Of a stretch of DNA of 64,000 nt, positions 15,584-24,336 are shown piece after piece. Position 1 is the stretch's first letter. Each line of letters begins with the position of its first letter. The notes beneath the pieces were generated by a model that made no database searches, was not told the DNA's origin, and saw only the letters and a list, made by a program, of their open reading frames with translations. The stretch comes from Chloracidobacterium sp. (lineage in GTDB: Bacteria > Acidobacteriota > Blastocatellia > Pyrinomonadales > Pyrinomonadaceae), in assembly GCA_016712045.1 (NCBI GenBank), contig JADJRV010000004.1, forward strand, positions 1 through 64,000, given 5' to 3'. The translations under genes were made by a program, and so were the position numbers.

Positions 15584-16489
15584 ATGCAAAGACTAACACG
15601 ATCAATTTTGCCGGTGCTGCTGCTTTCCATCTGCCTTGCTACGCTCGCCCGAGCTCAAGCCAAAGTTGAGATCATACCTGATGTCGTATATGGCCATAAG
15701 GACGGCATGGCCCTGACCATGGACGTCATAAAGCCGAAGGCGGGCTCTAACGGAGCGGCAGTCATTTTTATGGTCAGTGGCGGTTGGGTCTCTAACTATA
15801 CTCCTCCGCAGCAGTTTGCCGAACGAGCTCCTTTCAAAGACCTGCTCGACAAAGGATTCACTGTGATCGCGCTGCGGCACGGAGGCAGCCCTAAATACCT
15901 GATCCCTGAAATAGTCGCCGATGTCCGACGCGGAGTTAGATTCATTCGTTATAGCGCTCAGCAGTGGGGCGTTGATCCGAATCGCCTCGGCGTCTTTGGC
16001 GGCAGCGCGGGCGGCCATCTTGCCCTGATGATCGGTACCGCTTCAGACGTTGGTGACACAAAAGCAAAAGAAGAGTTTATGAAGGAGAGCGACCGCGTCG
16101 CTGCCGTGGTTGCCTTTTTTCCACCGGTAGATCTGCGCCCGATCGCGCGTGGCTTAAATGCGCCCGATGACGGCAGCGTCGGTTCACGCTTTCCGGCTCT
16201 GAACTTTGAAAAGGAAAAAGCCGCAGACTATTCGCCTATCGTTTTTGTGACGCCGGATGATCCGCCGACTCTGCTCATACACGGCGACAAGGACGCGCTC
16301 GTTCCGATCATCAACAGCCAAACTATTTACGAGGCCTTTCAGAAGAACAACGTTAAAACGAACTTCGTCACCATTCCGGGCGGTGGACACGGCTTTCAGG
16401 GCGAAGACGCCAACCGCTCGACCGCACTGATGATAGCTTGGTTTGAACAGACGTTGGGCAAAGACGCTGGTAAGCCTAAAGGTAATTAG
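15584..16489 (+). CDS. Secreted alpha/beta hydrolase (esterase/lipase)
   Basis: A signal peptide (to LARAQA, about residue 24) precedes an alpha/beta hydrolase fold. The nucleophile elbow GGSAGGHLAL marks the catalytic serine. The acid and histidine are probably in IHGDKDALVP and GGGHGFQGED. The fold resembles BD-FAE/esterase D-like enzymes acting on acyl or aryl esters. GAGGAGA lies 5 bases upstream of the ATG at 15584, which is why the longer frame from 15506 is rejected. The stop at 16489 is just upstream of the rpmH promoter. Confidence 0.85.
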   Translation: MQRLTRSILPVLLLSICLATLARAQAKVEIIPDVVYGHKDGMALTMDVIKPKAGSNGAAVIFMVSGGWVSNYTPPQQFAERAPFKDLLDKGFTVIALRHGGSPKYLIPEIVADVRRGVRFIRYSAQQWGVDPNRLGVFGGSAGGHLALMIGTASDVGDTKAKEEFMKESDRVAAVVAFFPPVDLRPIARGLNAPDDGSVGSRFPALNFEKEKAADYSPIVFVTPDDPPTLLIHGDKDALVPIINSQTIYEAFQKNNVKTNFVTIPGGGHGFQGEDANRSTALMIAWFEQTLGKDAGKPKGN

Positions 16490-16505
16490 TGACTGCCAAA
16501 ACGCT

Positions 16506-16535
16506 TTGACAATTGGCCCCCAGCGCGCGTAAACT
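16506..16535 (+). promoter_or_regulatory. Sigma-70-type promoter of rpmH-rnpA
   Basis: An exact -35 TTGACA (16506-16511) and a -10-like TAAACT (16530-16535) are separated by 18 bases. A small hairpin (TTTCAC...GTGAAA, about 16543-16560) follows and contains the AGGTG that would serve the GTG start at 16565. Confidence 0.55.
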
Positions 16536-16564
16536 CTAGGTTTTCACTTTTAGGTGAAATAAAC

Positions 16565-17098
16565 GTGGAGAGCAACTATGCCAAAGAGAACATTTCAACC
16601 GAACAACCGCCGCCGCGCCAAAAAGCACGGCTTTCGCGCACGCATGGCTACGAAGAACGGCCGCGCCGTGATCAAACGCCGACGCGCCAAGGGTCGCAAG
16701 CGATTAACGGTTCATCATTATTAGATCTGTCTTTACCAAAGGAAGCTCGGCTGCTGAAACGCGCCGAGTTTCTTCGTGTTTATGAACAGGGTGCGCGTAT
16801 CGAGGGCCGTTTTATGACGGTTTTTATTTTGCCCAGCGAAAAGGGCCTGCACCGCGTCGGTATAACGGCGACAAAAAAGGCGATCGGCAAGGCTCACGAC
16901 CGCAACCGGGCAAAGCGGCTGTTGCGTGAAAGCTTTAGGCTGAGCAAAGCGGAATTGGATACGGTGACGCAGAGATTTGACTGGGTACTGAATGCAAGAC
17001 GCAGCATTTTGCACGGAAAGCTGGAAAAACCGCTCGCCGAGTTCAAACATATCGTGGAGAGAATCGCCACAGAGCACACAGAGACAGCAGAGAAATAA
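16565..17098 (+). CDS. rnpA: Ribonuclease P protein component, extended frame containing rpmH
   Basis: RnpA helps the RNase P RNA bind and cleave tRNA precursors. The conserved domain starts at about residue 55 (SLPKEARLLKRAEFLRVYEQG) and has the signature KKAIGKAHDRNRAKRLLRESFR. No ATG, GTG or TTG occurs in frame between the GTG at 16565 and the domain, so the only visible start gives a 177-residue protein whose first third is read through rpmH in another frame. AGGTG lies 9 bases before the GTG. Thermus RnpA has a comparable nested arrangement. The last residues are encoded by an inverted repeat (17066-17133). Confidence 0.88.
   Translation: MESNYAKENISTEQPPPRQKARLSRTHGYEERPRRDQTPTRQGSQAINGSSLLDLSLPKEARLLKRAEFLRVYEQGARIEGRFMTVFILPSEKGLHRVGITATKKAIGKAHDRNRAKRLLRESFRLSKAELDTVTQRFDWVLNARRSILHGKLEKPLAEFKHIVERIATEHTETAEK
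16578..16724 (+). CDS. rpmH: 50S ribosomal protein L34 (nested within rnpA)
   Basis: The 48-residue product reads MPKRTFQPNNRRRAKKHGFR, continues with MATKNGRAVIKRRRAKGRKRL and ends VHHY, which is a complete, typical L34. GGAG lies 7 bases before the ATG at 16578. The whole gene sits in the +1 frame of the longer rnpA frame, starting 13 bases after that frame's GTG. A sigma-70-like promoter lies about 45 bases upstream. Confidence 0.97.
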   Translation: MPKRTFQPNNRRRAKKHGFRARMATKNGRAVIKRRRAKGRKRLTVHHY

Positions 17099-17133
17099 TT
17101 CTTATTCTCTGTATCCTCAGTGACCTCTGTGGC
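17066..17133. repeat. Inverted repeat of the CCACAGAG...CTCTGTGG type
   Basis: Two imperfect arms of about 29 bases (17066-17094 and 17105-17133), starting GCCACAGAG and ending CTCTGTGGC, flank a short AT-rich centre. The left arm encodes the C-terminus of RnpA. It could fold as a hairpin in the rnpA-yidD transcript. Elements of this wording occur between genes in many unrelated genomes, and similar ones lie at 14884-14912 and 49887-49963. Confidence 0.6.
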
Positions 17134-17146
17134 AAAGTAGTTTTTG

Positions 17147-17356
17147 ATGAAGTTTTTGGTCCTCGACATTCTTGGCATTTACAAGGCGTTTTTGTCGCCG
17201 TTTTTGCCGCCCGCATGCCGGTTTGAGCCGACTTGCTCGGAATACGCCCGCGAGGCCGTCGAAAAATACGGAGCTTTGCGCGGAACATGGATGGGCTTCA
17301 AACGTATCTTACGATGTCAGCCGCTTTGTAAAGGTGGGCATGATCCGGTCAGGTAG
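17147..17356 (+). CDS. yidD: Membrane protein insertion efficiency factor YidD
   Basis: YidD is a small peripheral membrane protein that assists YidC. The 69-residue sequence has the invariant cysteines and arginines of the family: IYKAFLSPFLPPACRFEPTCS, EYAREAVEKYGALRG and RILRCQPLCKGGHDPV. I choose the ATG at 17147; a TTG directly before it adds one residue. It lies between rnpA and yidC, the standard bacterial order, and ends 24 bases before yidC. Confidence 0.94.
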   Translation: MKFLVLDILGIYKAFLSPFLPPACRFEPTCSEYAREAVEKYGALRGTWMGFKRILRCQPLCKGGHDPVR

Positions 17357-17380
17357 ACCGCGTCAGCCACATAGGTATCA

Positions 17381-19312
17381 ATGGAAAATCAGGGAAATAG
17401 CAGTAACCAATCACGCTTTTTGATCGCGGCAGTTTTGTCGATGGCGATACTTTTCGGATGGCAGTATTTCTTTGCCCCGAAAGCCCCGCCAGCAGGTGAT
17501 GCGAATACAAACGCAAATGTAGCGGCCAACACCGCTCAACCGGCGGCTCCGCAGCCTGCCCCGACGACCCAGGCACCGCAGCCGACCACCGCCGCAGTAA
17601 CACCGGACACGACGCCGAACCGGACGATCACGATCAAATCGCCGCTATATGAGGTGACGCTCGATTCTAAGGGCGGAGTTGCGACGAGCTGGATCATCCT
17701 TAAAAATCTTTCACCAAAGAGCGAGTTTCCTGTCTATGCAGACGGTTCGCACAGCGGCGAACAAAAGCCGATGCAGTTGATCTCTGAGGAAGCTCTAAAA
17801 CGCAGCCCTCGAGAGGTACCGTTTCGCCTTTCGACCGATGATGCTGCGTTAAATACTGCGATAAACGACCGCAATTATCAGATCTCCGTCCCGGATGAGA
17901 GCATTACGCTCACCGCCGGACAGGAAAAGGCGATCGAGTTTACAATGACCGACTCGAGCGGAGTCGAGGTCAAAAAGAGCTTTGTTTTCCGGGCGGACAG
18001 CTATATTGCCGACCTCGCGGTCAGCCTCAAAAAAGGCGGCCAGCCGGTGCCGAACACCAAGTTGCTCATTGGTGCCAGCATCGGTGACCATGCGATCAAT
18101 AACCACAATTTTTACCACATCGAATCTGAGGCTGTTTCGGTCGTAAATGGCGCCGTTATGCGTCATCAGGGAAACTACGCATTTACATACGACGCCAATA
18201 ACCAATCAACGCTGGTTGATAACGGAACGGTCGATTGGGCTGGTGTTGGCGATGCTTATTTCGCGATGGCGGCGGTTCCCGCTACACCGTCACAAAATGT
18301 TGAGTACCGTGCCTCAAAGTACGATGTAACTACAAAGCCGTTTTTCGAAAGCATTTTTCAGTGGATATTGCGTAACCCAAAAACGACAGAGACGCGACAC
18401 CTGGTGACCGTATATCTTCCGATCACGGCGGACGGTTCGACGACCAAAATATTTACTGGCACAAAAGATTATTTCTTACTCTCGTCGCTACATGAAGGCC
18501 TTTCAAAAGACGCTGGCCGCAACGTTGAGATCAGCAACCTGATCAATTTCAGCAACTATTCGTGGATACGCCCGATCACGTCACGGCTCTCGATACCGAT
18601 CCTCTATTCGTTAAACTTTTTCAACGGCCTGACGCATAACTACGGCGTCGCGATCATCATTTTCACTTTTCTCTTCTACATGCTGCTATTTCCACTTCGC
18701 TGGTCGCAGTCCAAATCCTTTAAAAAGGCTTCGGGTAACGCACCGAAGATGAAGGAGATACAGGACAAGATCAAGGACCTACAAAAGAAAGGCGTGCCCA
18801 ATGACGACGCCCGCATGCGTGCTCTGCAGATGGAGCAGCTCAAGATGACCAAGGCGTCGCTGCCGATCGGCGGATGTCTGCCGATGCTGCTGCAGTTTCC
18901 GCTGCTGATCGCTTTTTATACGGCGGTCACGGTTTCACTTGAGGTGCGTCAGGCGACGTTTATCTGGCTGCCCGATCTCTCGGCGGCCGACCCTTGGCAT
19001 CTGCTCGAATTTGCATTTGCCCTGTCGATGATCCTGTCGATGAAATTTACGCCCCAGACAGCGACCGTCACACCTGAGCAGCAAATGCAGCAGAAAATGA
19101 TGACCTATTTCATGCCGCTGATGATGCTGTGGGTTATGTGGGCGGCACCGTCCGGACTGTTGCTTTATTGGTTCTTTGGAAATATTGTAAGCTTTGGCCA
19201 GCAGATGGTCATCAACCGCATGAACAAGACGAACACGCCTCCGGGAACCGAGATCGTCGATTCGGTGCCAAAGGGAGCAAAGCAGGTCAAGCCTAAATTT
19301 GGAACGGCGTAA
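17381..19312 (+). CDS. yidC: Membrane protein insertase YidC
   Basis: YidC inserts and folds inner-membrane proteins alone or with SecYEG. The 643-residue protein has an N-terminal TM anchor (FLIAAVLSMAILFGWQYFF), an Ala/Pro/Thr-rich linker (about residues 37-80), a large periplasmic beta-sandwich domain, and the conserved C-terminal five-helix core from about residue 400. This holds FNGLTHNYGVAIIIFTFL, LRWSQSKSFKK and LPIGGCLPMLLQFPLLIAFY. The periplasmic domain confirms the Gram-negative type. The gene follows yidD and precedes khpB by 6 bases, so they form one operon. Confidence 0.97.
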   Translation: MENQGNSSNQSRFLIAAVLSMAILFGWQYFFAPKAPPAGDANTNANVAANTAQPAAPQPAPTTQAPQPTTAAVTPDTTPNRTITIKSPLYEVTLDSKGGVATSWIILKNLSPKSEFPVYADGSHSGEQKPMQLISEEALKRSPREVPFRLSTDDAALNTAINDRNYQISVPDESITLTAGQEKAIEFTMTDSSGVEVKKSFVFRADSYIADLAVSLKKGGQPVPNTKLLIGASIGDHAINNHNFYHIESEAVSVVNGAVMRHQGNYAFTYDANNQSTLVDNGTVDWAGVGDAYFAMAAVPATPSQNVEYRASKYDVTTKPFFESIFQWILRNPKTTETRHLVTVYLPITADGSTTKIFTGTKDYFLLSSLHEGLSKDAGRNVEISNLINFSNYSWIRPITSRLSIPILYSLNFFNGLTHNYGVAIIIFTFLFYMLLFPLRWSQSKSFKKASGNAPKMKEIQDKIKDLQKKGVPNDDARMRALQMEQLKMTKASLPIGGCLPMLLQFPLLIAFYTAVTVSLEVRQATFIWLPDLSAADPWHLLEFAFALSMILSMKFTPQTATVTPEQQMQQKMMTYFMPLMMLWVMWAAPSGLLLYWFFGNIVSFGQQMVINRMNKTNTPPGTEIVDSVPKGAKQVKPKFGTA

Positions 19313-19318
19313 AAGCGT

Positions 19319-19768
19319 ATGAACGAAACTTGTGAAAAGGCAAAAGAATTGTTGTCCACCGTTGTCTCCGGGATGGGGTTTGATCTGACCGTCGCGTCGG
19401 AGTGGAATGACGAGGGCTGTTTGCTAAATCTCAGCGGCGAAGATGCCCATTTTGCACTGGCCGAGAACGGAGAACTGCTTGACGCATTGGAAGTTATCCT
19501 CTTCCAAGCCTTTGGCCGCGAGATCGACCGTGAACACCGCTTTGTCGTCGATGCCGACGGATTTCGACAGTCGCGAAAGGCAGAGCTGCACGCCATGGCA
19601 CGATTTGCCGCCGATCAGGTCCGCAAAGGCGGCCGACCATTCACATTTGGCGTGCTCAACTCGACCGAACGCCGCATCATCCACATGACCCTGCAAAAAG
19701 AAGAAGACCTTTTCACCGAATCAGTCGGCGCCGGCCGGGACCGTAGATTGCAGGTCCGGCTCCAGTAA
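19319..19768 (+). CDS. khpB: R3H domain RNA-binding protein (Jag/KhpB-like)
   Basis: This 149-residue protein is a short Jag/KhpB homologue. A KH-like domain occupies about residues 10-80 and includes EDAHFALAENGELLDALEVI. An R3H domain follows, with RKAELHAMARFAADQVRKGG and the closing NSTERRIIHMTLQ. KhpB binds RNA and links to cell-wall growth in other bacteria. The N-terminal Jag_N domain found in Firmicutes is missing. It lies between yidC and mnmE, the usual place for this gene, with 6 bases to yidC. Confidence 0.88.
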   Translation: MNETCEKAKELLSTVVSGMGFDLTVASEWNDEGCLLNLSGEDAHFALAENGELLDALEVILFQAFGREIDREHRFVVDADGFRQSRKAELHAMARFAADQVRKGGRPFTFGVLNSTERRIIHMTLQKEEDLFTESVGAGRDRRLQVRLQ

Positions 19769-19775
19769 GTTCCTG

Positions 19776-19837
19776 GTTCAAGGTTCAAAGTTCAAAGTCT
19801 AAAGCGAACTTTGAACTTTGAACATTAAACTTTGAAC
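19776..19837. repeat. Inverted repeat of TTCAAAG/CTTTGAA units
   Basis: The left arm (19776-19798) has three GTTCAA(A/G)G-like units, and the right arm (19808-19837) has the complementary ACTTTGAAC units. The element fills the gap between khpB and mnmE and ends one base before the mnmE ATG, so the mnmE ribosome-binding region is inside it. Similar elements are found between genes across many bacterial phyla. Confidence 0.6.
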
Positions 19838-19838
19838 T

Positions 19839-21221
19839 ATGTCAGCTACCATCGTCGCATTAGCAACACCTACGGGCCGCAGCGGTATCGGTGTGATCCG
19901 TCTAAGCGGCGGCTATGCTCTCGGTATTTCGCAAAAGCTGATCGCTGATGCCGCGTTTGTCCCAAGCCCGCGCACCGCTCATCTAAAACATCTTATCGAC
20001 CCAAAAACAGACGAGACGATCGACGAGGCTTTAATCACATATTTCAAAGCACCGAATTCGTTTACGGGAGAAGATGTTGTCGAGATAAGTTGTCACGGTT
20101 CGCCGGTTTTGCTCCGGCAGGTGATCGACAATTGTCTTGTTCTCGGTGCTAGGATGGCCGACGCGGGGGAATTTAGTCTGCGGGCTCTGGCGAACGGGCG
20201 AATGGACCTAGCCGAGGCCGAGGCGATCCGCGATCTTATCGACGCGCAAACCGTTGCATCGGCGCGTCAGGCCGTCCGGCAGATGCGCGGAGAGTTGTCG
20301 CACCAGTTACAGCCGCTCAAGGACGAGCTGCTCAACGTCATCGTCGTTCTCGAATCTGCACTTGAGTTTGTCGAGGATGACCTGCCTGCGATGCAGATCG
20401 AAAGCGTCAAGAAAAGCCTCACGGACATAGCCGCCGACACCGCAAAGTTGGCTGATACATTTAAGGCCGGGCATCTCATTCGCGAAGGTCTGAGGGTCGC
20501 TCTAATTGGTCGCCCAAATGTCGGTAAGTCTAGTCTCTTCAATGCTTTACTTGGCAGCGACCGGGCAATTGTCACGGAGATCGCCGGCACGACACGCGAC
20601 CAGATACATGAGCGGTTCACGATCGGCGACATCCCGATTTCTCTGATCGATACGGCTGGCCTTCGTGAGACGACCGACACGGTCGAGAGTATCGGCGTCG
20701 CCCGCTCAAAAGCGACAATGGCAGACGCCGATATCGTGGTCGTTTTGCTCGACGCGTCCGAAGAGATTGAACGCGAGGATCACGAGATACTGGATAGCGT
20801 ACGGGACCTATATTTCATCGTCGCTCTGAACAAGATCGATAAGCAACCGTCATCAGATATCGAAAAGCTGATCGCGGGCAAACACGCAAAACTCGGCCAT
20901 CTGCGGCCACGGATCACACCGCTGTCCGCGAAGACCGGTGAGGGCATCGACGACCTTTGCAACGCCATCGTCCGGCCGTTTGCTCCGCAGGATATATCGA
21001 GCTCCGGATTTCTTGTCAGCGACGCAAGGCATCACGATCTGTTGCTGCGTGCCAAAACCGAGATCGAGCAGTCGGTAGGGCAATTGGATCAGAAACTTAG
21101 CGAAGAGATCGTACTCATCGGGCTGCACAACGCGCTCCGTTATTTGGGTCAGATCACGGGCGAAACCACGACCGAAGATATGCTGACACGCATATTTGCT
21201 ACATTTTGCATTGGTAAATAA
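19839..21221 (+). CDS. mnmE: tRNA modification GTPase MnmE
   Basis: MnmE with MnmG adds the carboxymethylaminomethyl group to U34 of certain tRNAs. The 460-residue protein has the N-terminal folate-binding domain (IVALATPTGRSGIGVIRLSG), a helical domain, the inserted G domain with GRPNVGKSSLF (about residue 224), DTAGLRET and NKID, and the C-terminal FCIGK whose cysteine is functionally important. The ATG follows directly on an inverted repeat. Its partner mnmG lies one gene downstream. Confidence 0.97.
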   Translation: MSATIVALATPTGRSGIGVIRLSGGYALGISQKLIADAAFVPSPRTAHLKHLIDPKTDETIDEALITYFKAPNSFTGEDVVEISCHGSPVLLRQVIDNCLVLGARMADAGEFSLRALANGRMDLAEAEAIRDLIDAQTVASARQAVRQMRGELSHQLQPLKDELLNVIVVLESALEFVEDDLPAMQIESVKKSLTDIAADTAKLADTFKAGHLIREGLRVALIGRPNVGKSSLFNALLGSDRAIVTEIAGTTRDQIHERFTIGDIPISLIDTAGLRETTDTVESIGVARSKATMADADIVVVLLDASEEIEREDHEILDSVRDLYFIVALNKIDKQPSSDIEKLIAGKHAKLGHLRPRITPLSAKTGEGIDDLCNAIVRPFAPQDISSSGFLVSDARHHDLLLRAKTEIEQSVGQLDQKLSEEIVLIGLHNALRYLGQITGETTTEDMLTRIFATFCIGK

Positions 21222-21223
21222 AG

Positions 21224-22261
21224 ATGGATAGACGAGATATGATAAAAGGTGCCGCCTTGCTGCCGTTGATCGGCGGTTCGGCTCTGGCAAATACAAAAAT
21301 GGCTAGATCTCCGAAAATTATAAAGCCACAGCGTTTGCGTGCCGGCGACACGATCGCCATTATTGCTCCGTCGAGCGGGGCATCGGCCGAGGCATTTGAG
21401 CGGGCGCTGGCAAATGTTGCGACGCTTGGCATGAAAGCAAAGGTCGGTAAGTACGCTCGCGGTAGCAACGATTTCTTTTCCGGCACGGACAAAGAAAGGC
21501 TACACGATCTGCATTGGGCGTTTAGCGATAATGAGATAAATGGCATCTGGTGCGTTCGCGGCGGCAGCGGGGCACCGAGATTGTTGCCCGAAATCGACTA
21601 TTCGCTGATAAAAAAGAACCCAAAGGTTTTTGTCGGATATTCTGACATTACGGCTCTGCACATGGCGATATCGCAACAGACAGGTCTCGTCACCTTTCAC
21701 GGCCCGGTGGCCTCGTCGGAGTTATCGGACTATACCAAGGCCAATCTTGTAAATGTCGTGATGGGCGGAGCGACAGACCATAGGATTTTGACGTCGGAAT
21801 TTAACACCGCTCAAACCTCAGCACTATTCAAACCAAATGTAATCACTCCTGGAAAAGCGCGCGGCAGGCTTATCGGCGGCAACCTCAGACTGTTGGCAGC
21901 ACTTGCCGGTACGCCGTACGCACTTAGGGAATTGAAAGGAGCGATACTATGTGCCGAGGATATTAACGAGCCGCCTTATAAAGTTGACCGGCTGTTTACC
22001 CAACTCAGGCAGAGCTGTGATATGCGGTCCCTTGCGGGCGTGGCATTGGGAGTGTTTTCCAGCTCGCAAAGCGCAACCGACGCAGAAACGGCGTTGACGC
22101 TCAAGGCTCTCAAAGACCGACTCGGCGATCTTGGCATCCCTGTTATCTCGGGATTGTCGTTTGGCCATATCCGCGATAATTGTACGCTGCCGTTTGGGGT
22201 CGAAGCCGTGCTCGATACTGCGACGGCGTCGATCACGATCGCCGGTTCGGCGGTGATATAA
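21224..22261 (+). CDS. LD-carboxypeptidase (S66 family), exported
   Basis: S66 enzymes remove the terminal D-Ala from muropeptide tetrapeptides during cell-wall recycling. The 345-residue protein keeps the catalytic triad in context: Ser in VGYSDITALH, Glu in CAEDINEPPYKVDRL and His in LSFGHIRDN. The N-terminus (MDRRDMIKGAALLPLIGGSA) looks like a twin-arginine signal, so unlike E. coli LdcA this copy is probably periplasmic. It starts 3 bases after mnmE and interrupts the usual mnmE-mnmG pairing. Confidence 0.9.
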   Translation: MDRRDMIKGAALLPLIGGSALANTKMARSPKIIKPQRLRAGDTIAIIAPSSGASAEAFERALANVATLGMKAKVGKYARGSNDFFSGTDKERLHDLHWAFSDNEINGIWCVRGGSGAPRLLPEIDYSLIKKNPKVFVGYSDITALHMAISQQTGLVTFHGPVASSELSDYTKANLVNVVMGGATDHRILTSEFNTAQTSALFKPNVITPGKARGRLIGGNLRLLAALAGTPYALRELKGAILCAEDINEPPYKVDRLFTQLRQSCDMRSLAGVALGVFSSSQSATDAETALTLKALKDRLGDLGIPVISGLSFGHIRDNCTLPFGVEAVLDTATASITIAGSAVI

Positions 22262-22324
22262 GTCTTGACGAAGCGTGTAGTGATTGATACGGTCTATATT
22301 CGGCTTTTTTGACGGCAAAGCATT

Positions 22325-24214
22325 ATGTTTGATGAGAGTTTTGATGTGATAGTGATCGGTGCGGGGCACGCGGGCTGCGAAGCGGCGTCTGCCTCGGCGC
22401 GTCTTGGCGCGCGAACCGCTCTTGTCACGATAAATCTCGACCTGATCGGCCAGATGTCTTGCAATCCGGCGGTTGGCGGCATTGCCAAGGGACATGTCGT
22501 TCGCGAGATCGATGCTCTCGGCGGCATCATGGGCCGCGTTATCGACCGGACCGGAATCCAGTTTCGCCTACTCAACCGCTCAAGAGGGCCAGCAGTCCAA
22601 AGCCCGCGTGCTCAAGCCGACCGTGCTCTGTACCGAACAGAGATGCGCCGCGTGCTGGAAGCCACGCCTGACCTGCACCTGCGACAAGGTGTTGTTGTTG
22701 ATCTAATTGTTGAAAACAATATAGTTACAGGCGTGGAAATGCAAGATTCGCGGCGATTTGGGGCAAAAGCCGTGATCGTTGCAACCGGTACGTTTCTAAA
22801 CGGCACCATTCACACAGGCCGAAAAACATTTTCAGCCGGACGAGCCGGGGAACCAGCCTCGATCGAGCTAGCTGAGAGCCTCAAGCGTCACGGATTTCCC
22901 GTAGGGAGGCTCAAAACAGGTACACCCCCGAGGCTCGACGGACGCACTATTGACTGGGACGCATTCGAAGAGCAGCCGCCCGATGAAAAGCCTGTCGCAT
23001 TTTCATTTGCGACCGACAAGATCGACCAGCCGCAGATACAGTGTTTTATCGGATACACGAGCGAACGCTTGCACCAGACGATCCGCGACAATCTGCACCA
23101 GTCGCCTCTGTATTCCGGCAAGATCATGGGTATTGGCCCGCGATATTGTCCGTCAATCGAAGACAAAGTTGTAAAGTTCGCTGACAAGGATCGCCATCAG
23201 CTTTTCCTTGAACCGGAAGGACATAACACCCACGAGGTCTATCTCAACGGATTTTCGACCTCGCTGCCGTCCGATCTTCAGTTAGAGCTGCTCCGGATGG
23301 TAGAGGGTTTTGAAAGCGTTCAGATCATCCGTCCCGGTTATGCGATCGAATATGATTTCGTTGATCCGCGAGAGCTGCGTCCGACAATGGCTTCGACGCG
23401 GATGGACGGGCTTTTCCTTGCGGGACAGATCAACGGCACGACTGGATACGAAGAAGCGGCGTGTCAAGGTTTGCTTGCCGGGATCAACGCCGCGTTTACC
23501 GTTCAAGGACGCGAACCATTTGTTTTGCAGCGTGACGAGGCTTATATTGGCGTGCTTGCCGACGATCTGATCCGTCATGGTGTCGATGAGCCGTATCGCC
23601 TATTCACATCGCGTGCGGAAGCACGGCTTACTTTGCGGCATGACAATGCAGACGAGCGTTTGTCGCTAAAAGGACGGGAAGCGGGGCTTGTCGGGGATAC
23701 TGACTGGGAAAGATTCAATAACAAACGCGACCGCATTGCAAATCTGCGAAACACGCTCGACTTTACCCGTTTCAAACGATCTTCGGTCGAATATGCGAGT
23801 ATTTAGCAAATACTTGACGCTGACCTAGGCGATTCGATCACTTTGTCGCAGTTGGCAATGAGACAGGGTGTAAAAGCTGATCTTGTTTATAAGCTGCTGC
23901 CGGAAGAAATTCGCTCGGATCTGAAACTAACAGAATTAGAGACAGCTCTTGCGGACTCTCTCTACAGTGGTTATATCGTAAAACAGAAAGCCGCGACCGA
24001 GCGTGTGAACCATCATGATGCGTTGAAAGTACCGGAAAGCTTTAGATTCGACAACATCAGCGGACTTTCCAATGAAATGGTCGAGCGTCTTGAACGAGCT
24101 CGCCCACGTAATTTTGGCCAGGTCCGCACCATTGCCGGACTTACGCCCGCCGCTATCTCTACCGTTCTGGTTCATTTGACCGCGCAAACACCTTCCGGGC
24201 CGGGCCAAAACTAA
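22325..24214 (+). CDS. mnmG: tRNA modification enzyme MnmG (GidA), with in-frame TAG
   Basis: MnmG is the FAD/NADH-dependent partner of MnmE in tRNA U34 modification. The dinucleotide-binding motif IGAGHAGCEAASASARLG opens the protein; GGIAKGHVVREIDALGG, the catalytic-Cys segment MSCNPAVGG and LKTGTPPRLDGR are present. A TAG at 23804-23806 interrupts the frame after 493 residues. The same frame then continues to 24214 with LGDSITLSQLAMRQGVKAD and GLSNEMVERLERARPRNFGQ, exactly the C-terminal domain that binds MnmE and tRNA. No frameshift is involved, so a single substitution (for example AAG to TAG), real or erroneous, explains it. Confidence 0.93.
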
Positions 24215-24229
24215 TCAAATTAAATGATT

Positions 24230-24245
24230 TGTGGCACGTGCCACA
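24230..24245. promoter_or_regulatory. parS: parS-like palindrome 1
   Basis: TGTGGCACGTGCCACA is a perfect 16-bp palindrome with the CACGTG core and TGT...ACA ends of the bacterial parS site (common form TGTTTCACGTGAAACA). It lies 92 bases upstream of parA. Confidence 0.7.
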
Positions 24246-24260
24246 TCCAAACCTTAAAAA

Positions 24261-24276
24261 TGTGGGACGTGCCACA
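24261..24276. promoter_or_regulatory. parS: parS-like palindrome 2
   Basis: TGTGGGACGTGCCACA differs at one base from the first site and starts 31 bases after it, about three helical turns. The pair precedes parAB and probably nucleates ParB and autoregulates the operon. Confidence 0.65.
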
Positions 24277-24336
24277 TTTCGGTTTCGGTATTGCTTTGGC
24301 GCTGTGCTACCTTAGAAATTCACGTTTTAGGGAAGC

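Noticed and set aside
23804..23806. TAG in mnmG read as pyrrolysine
   Set aside because: No pylT or pylS evidence, and MnmG has no known need for a special residue there.
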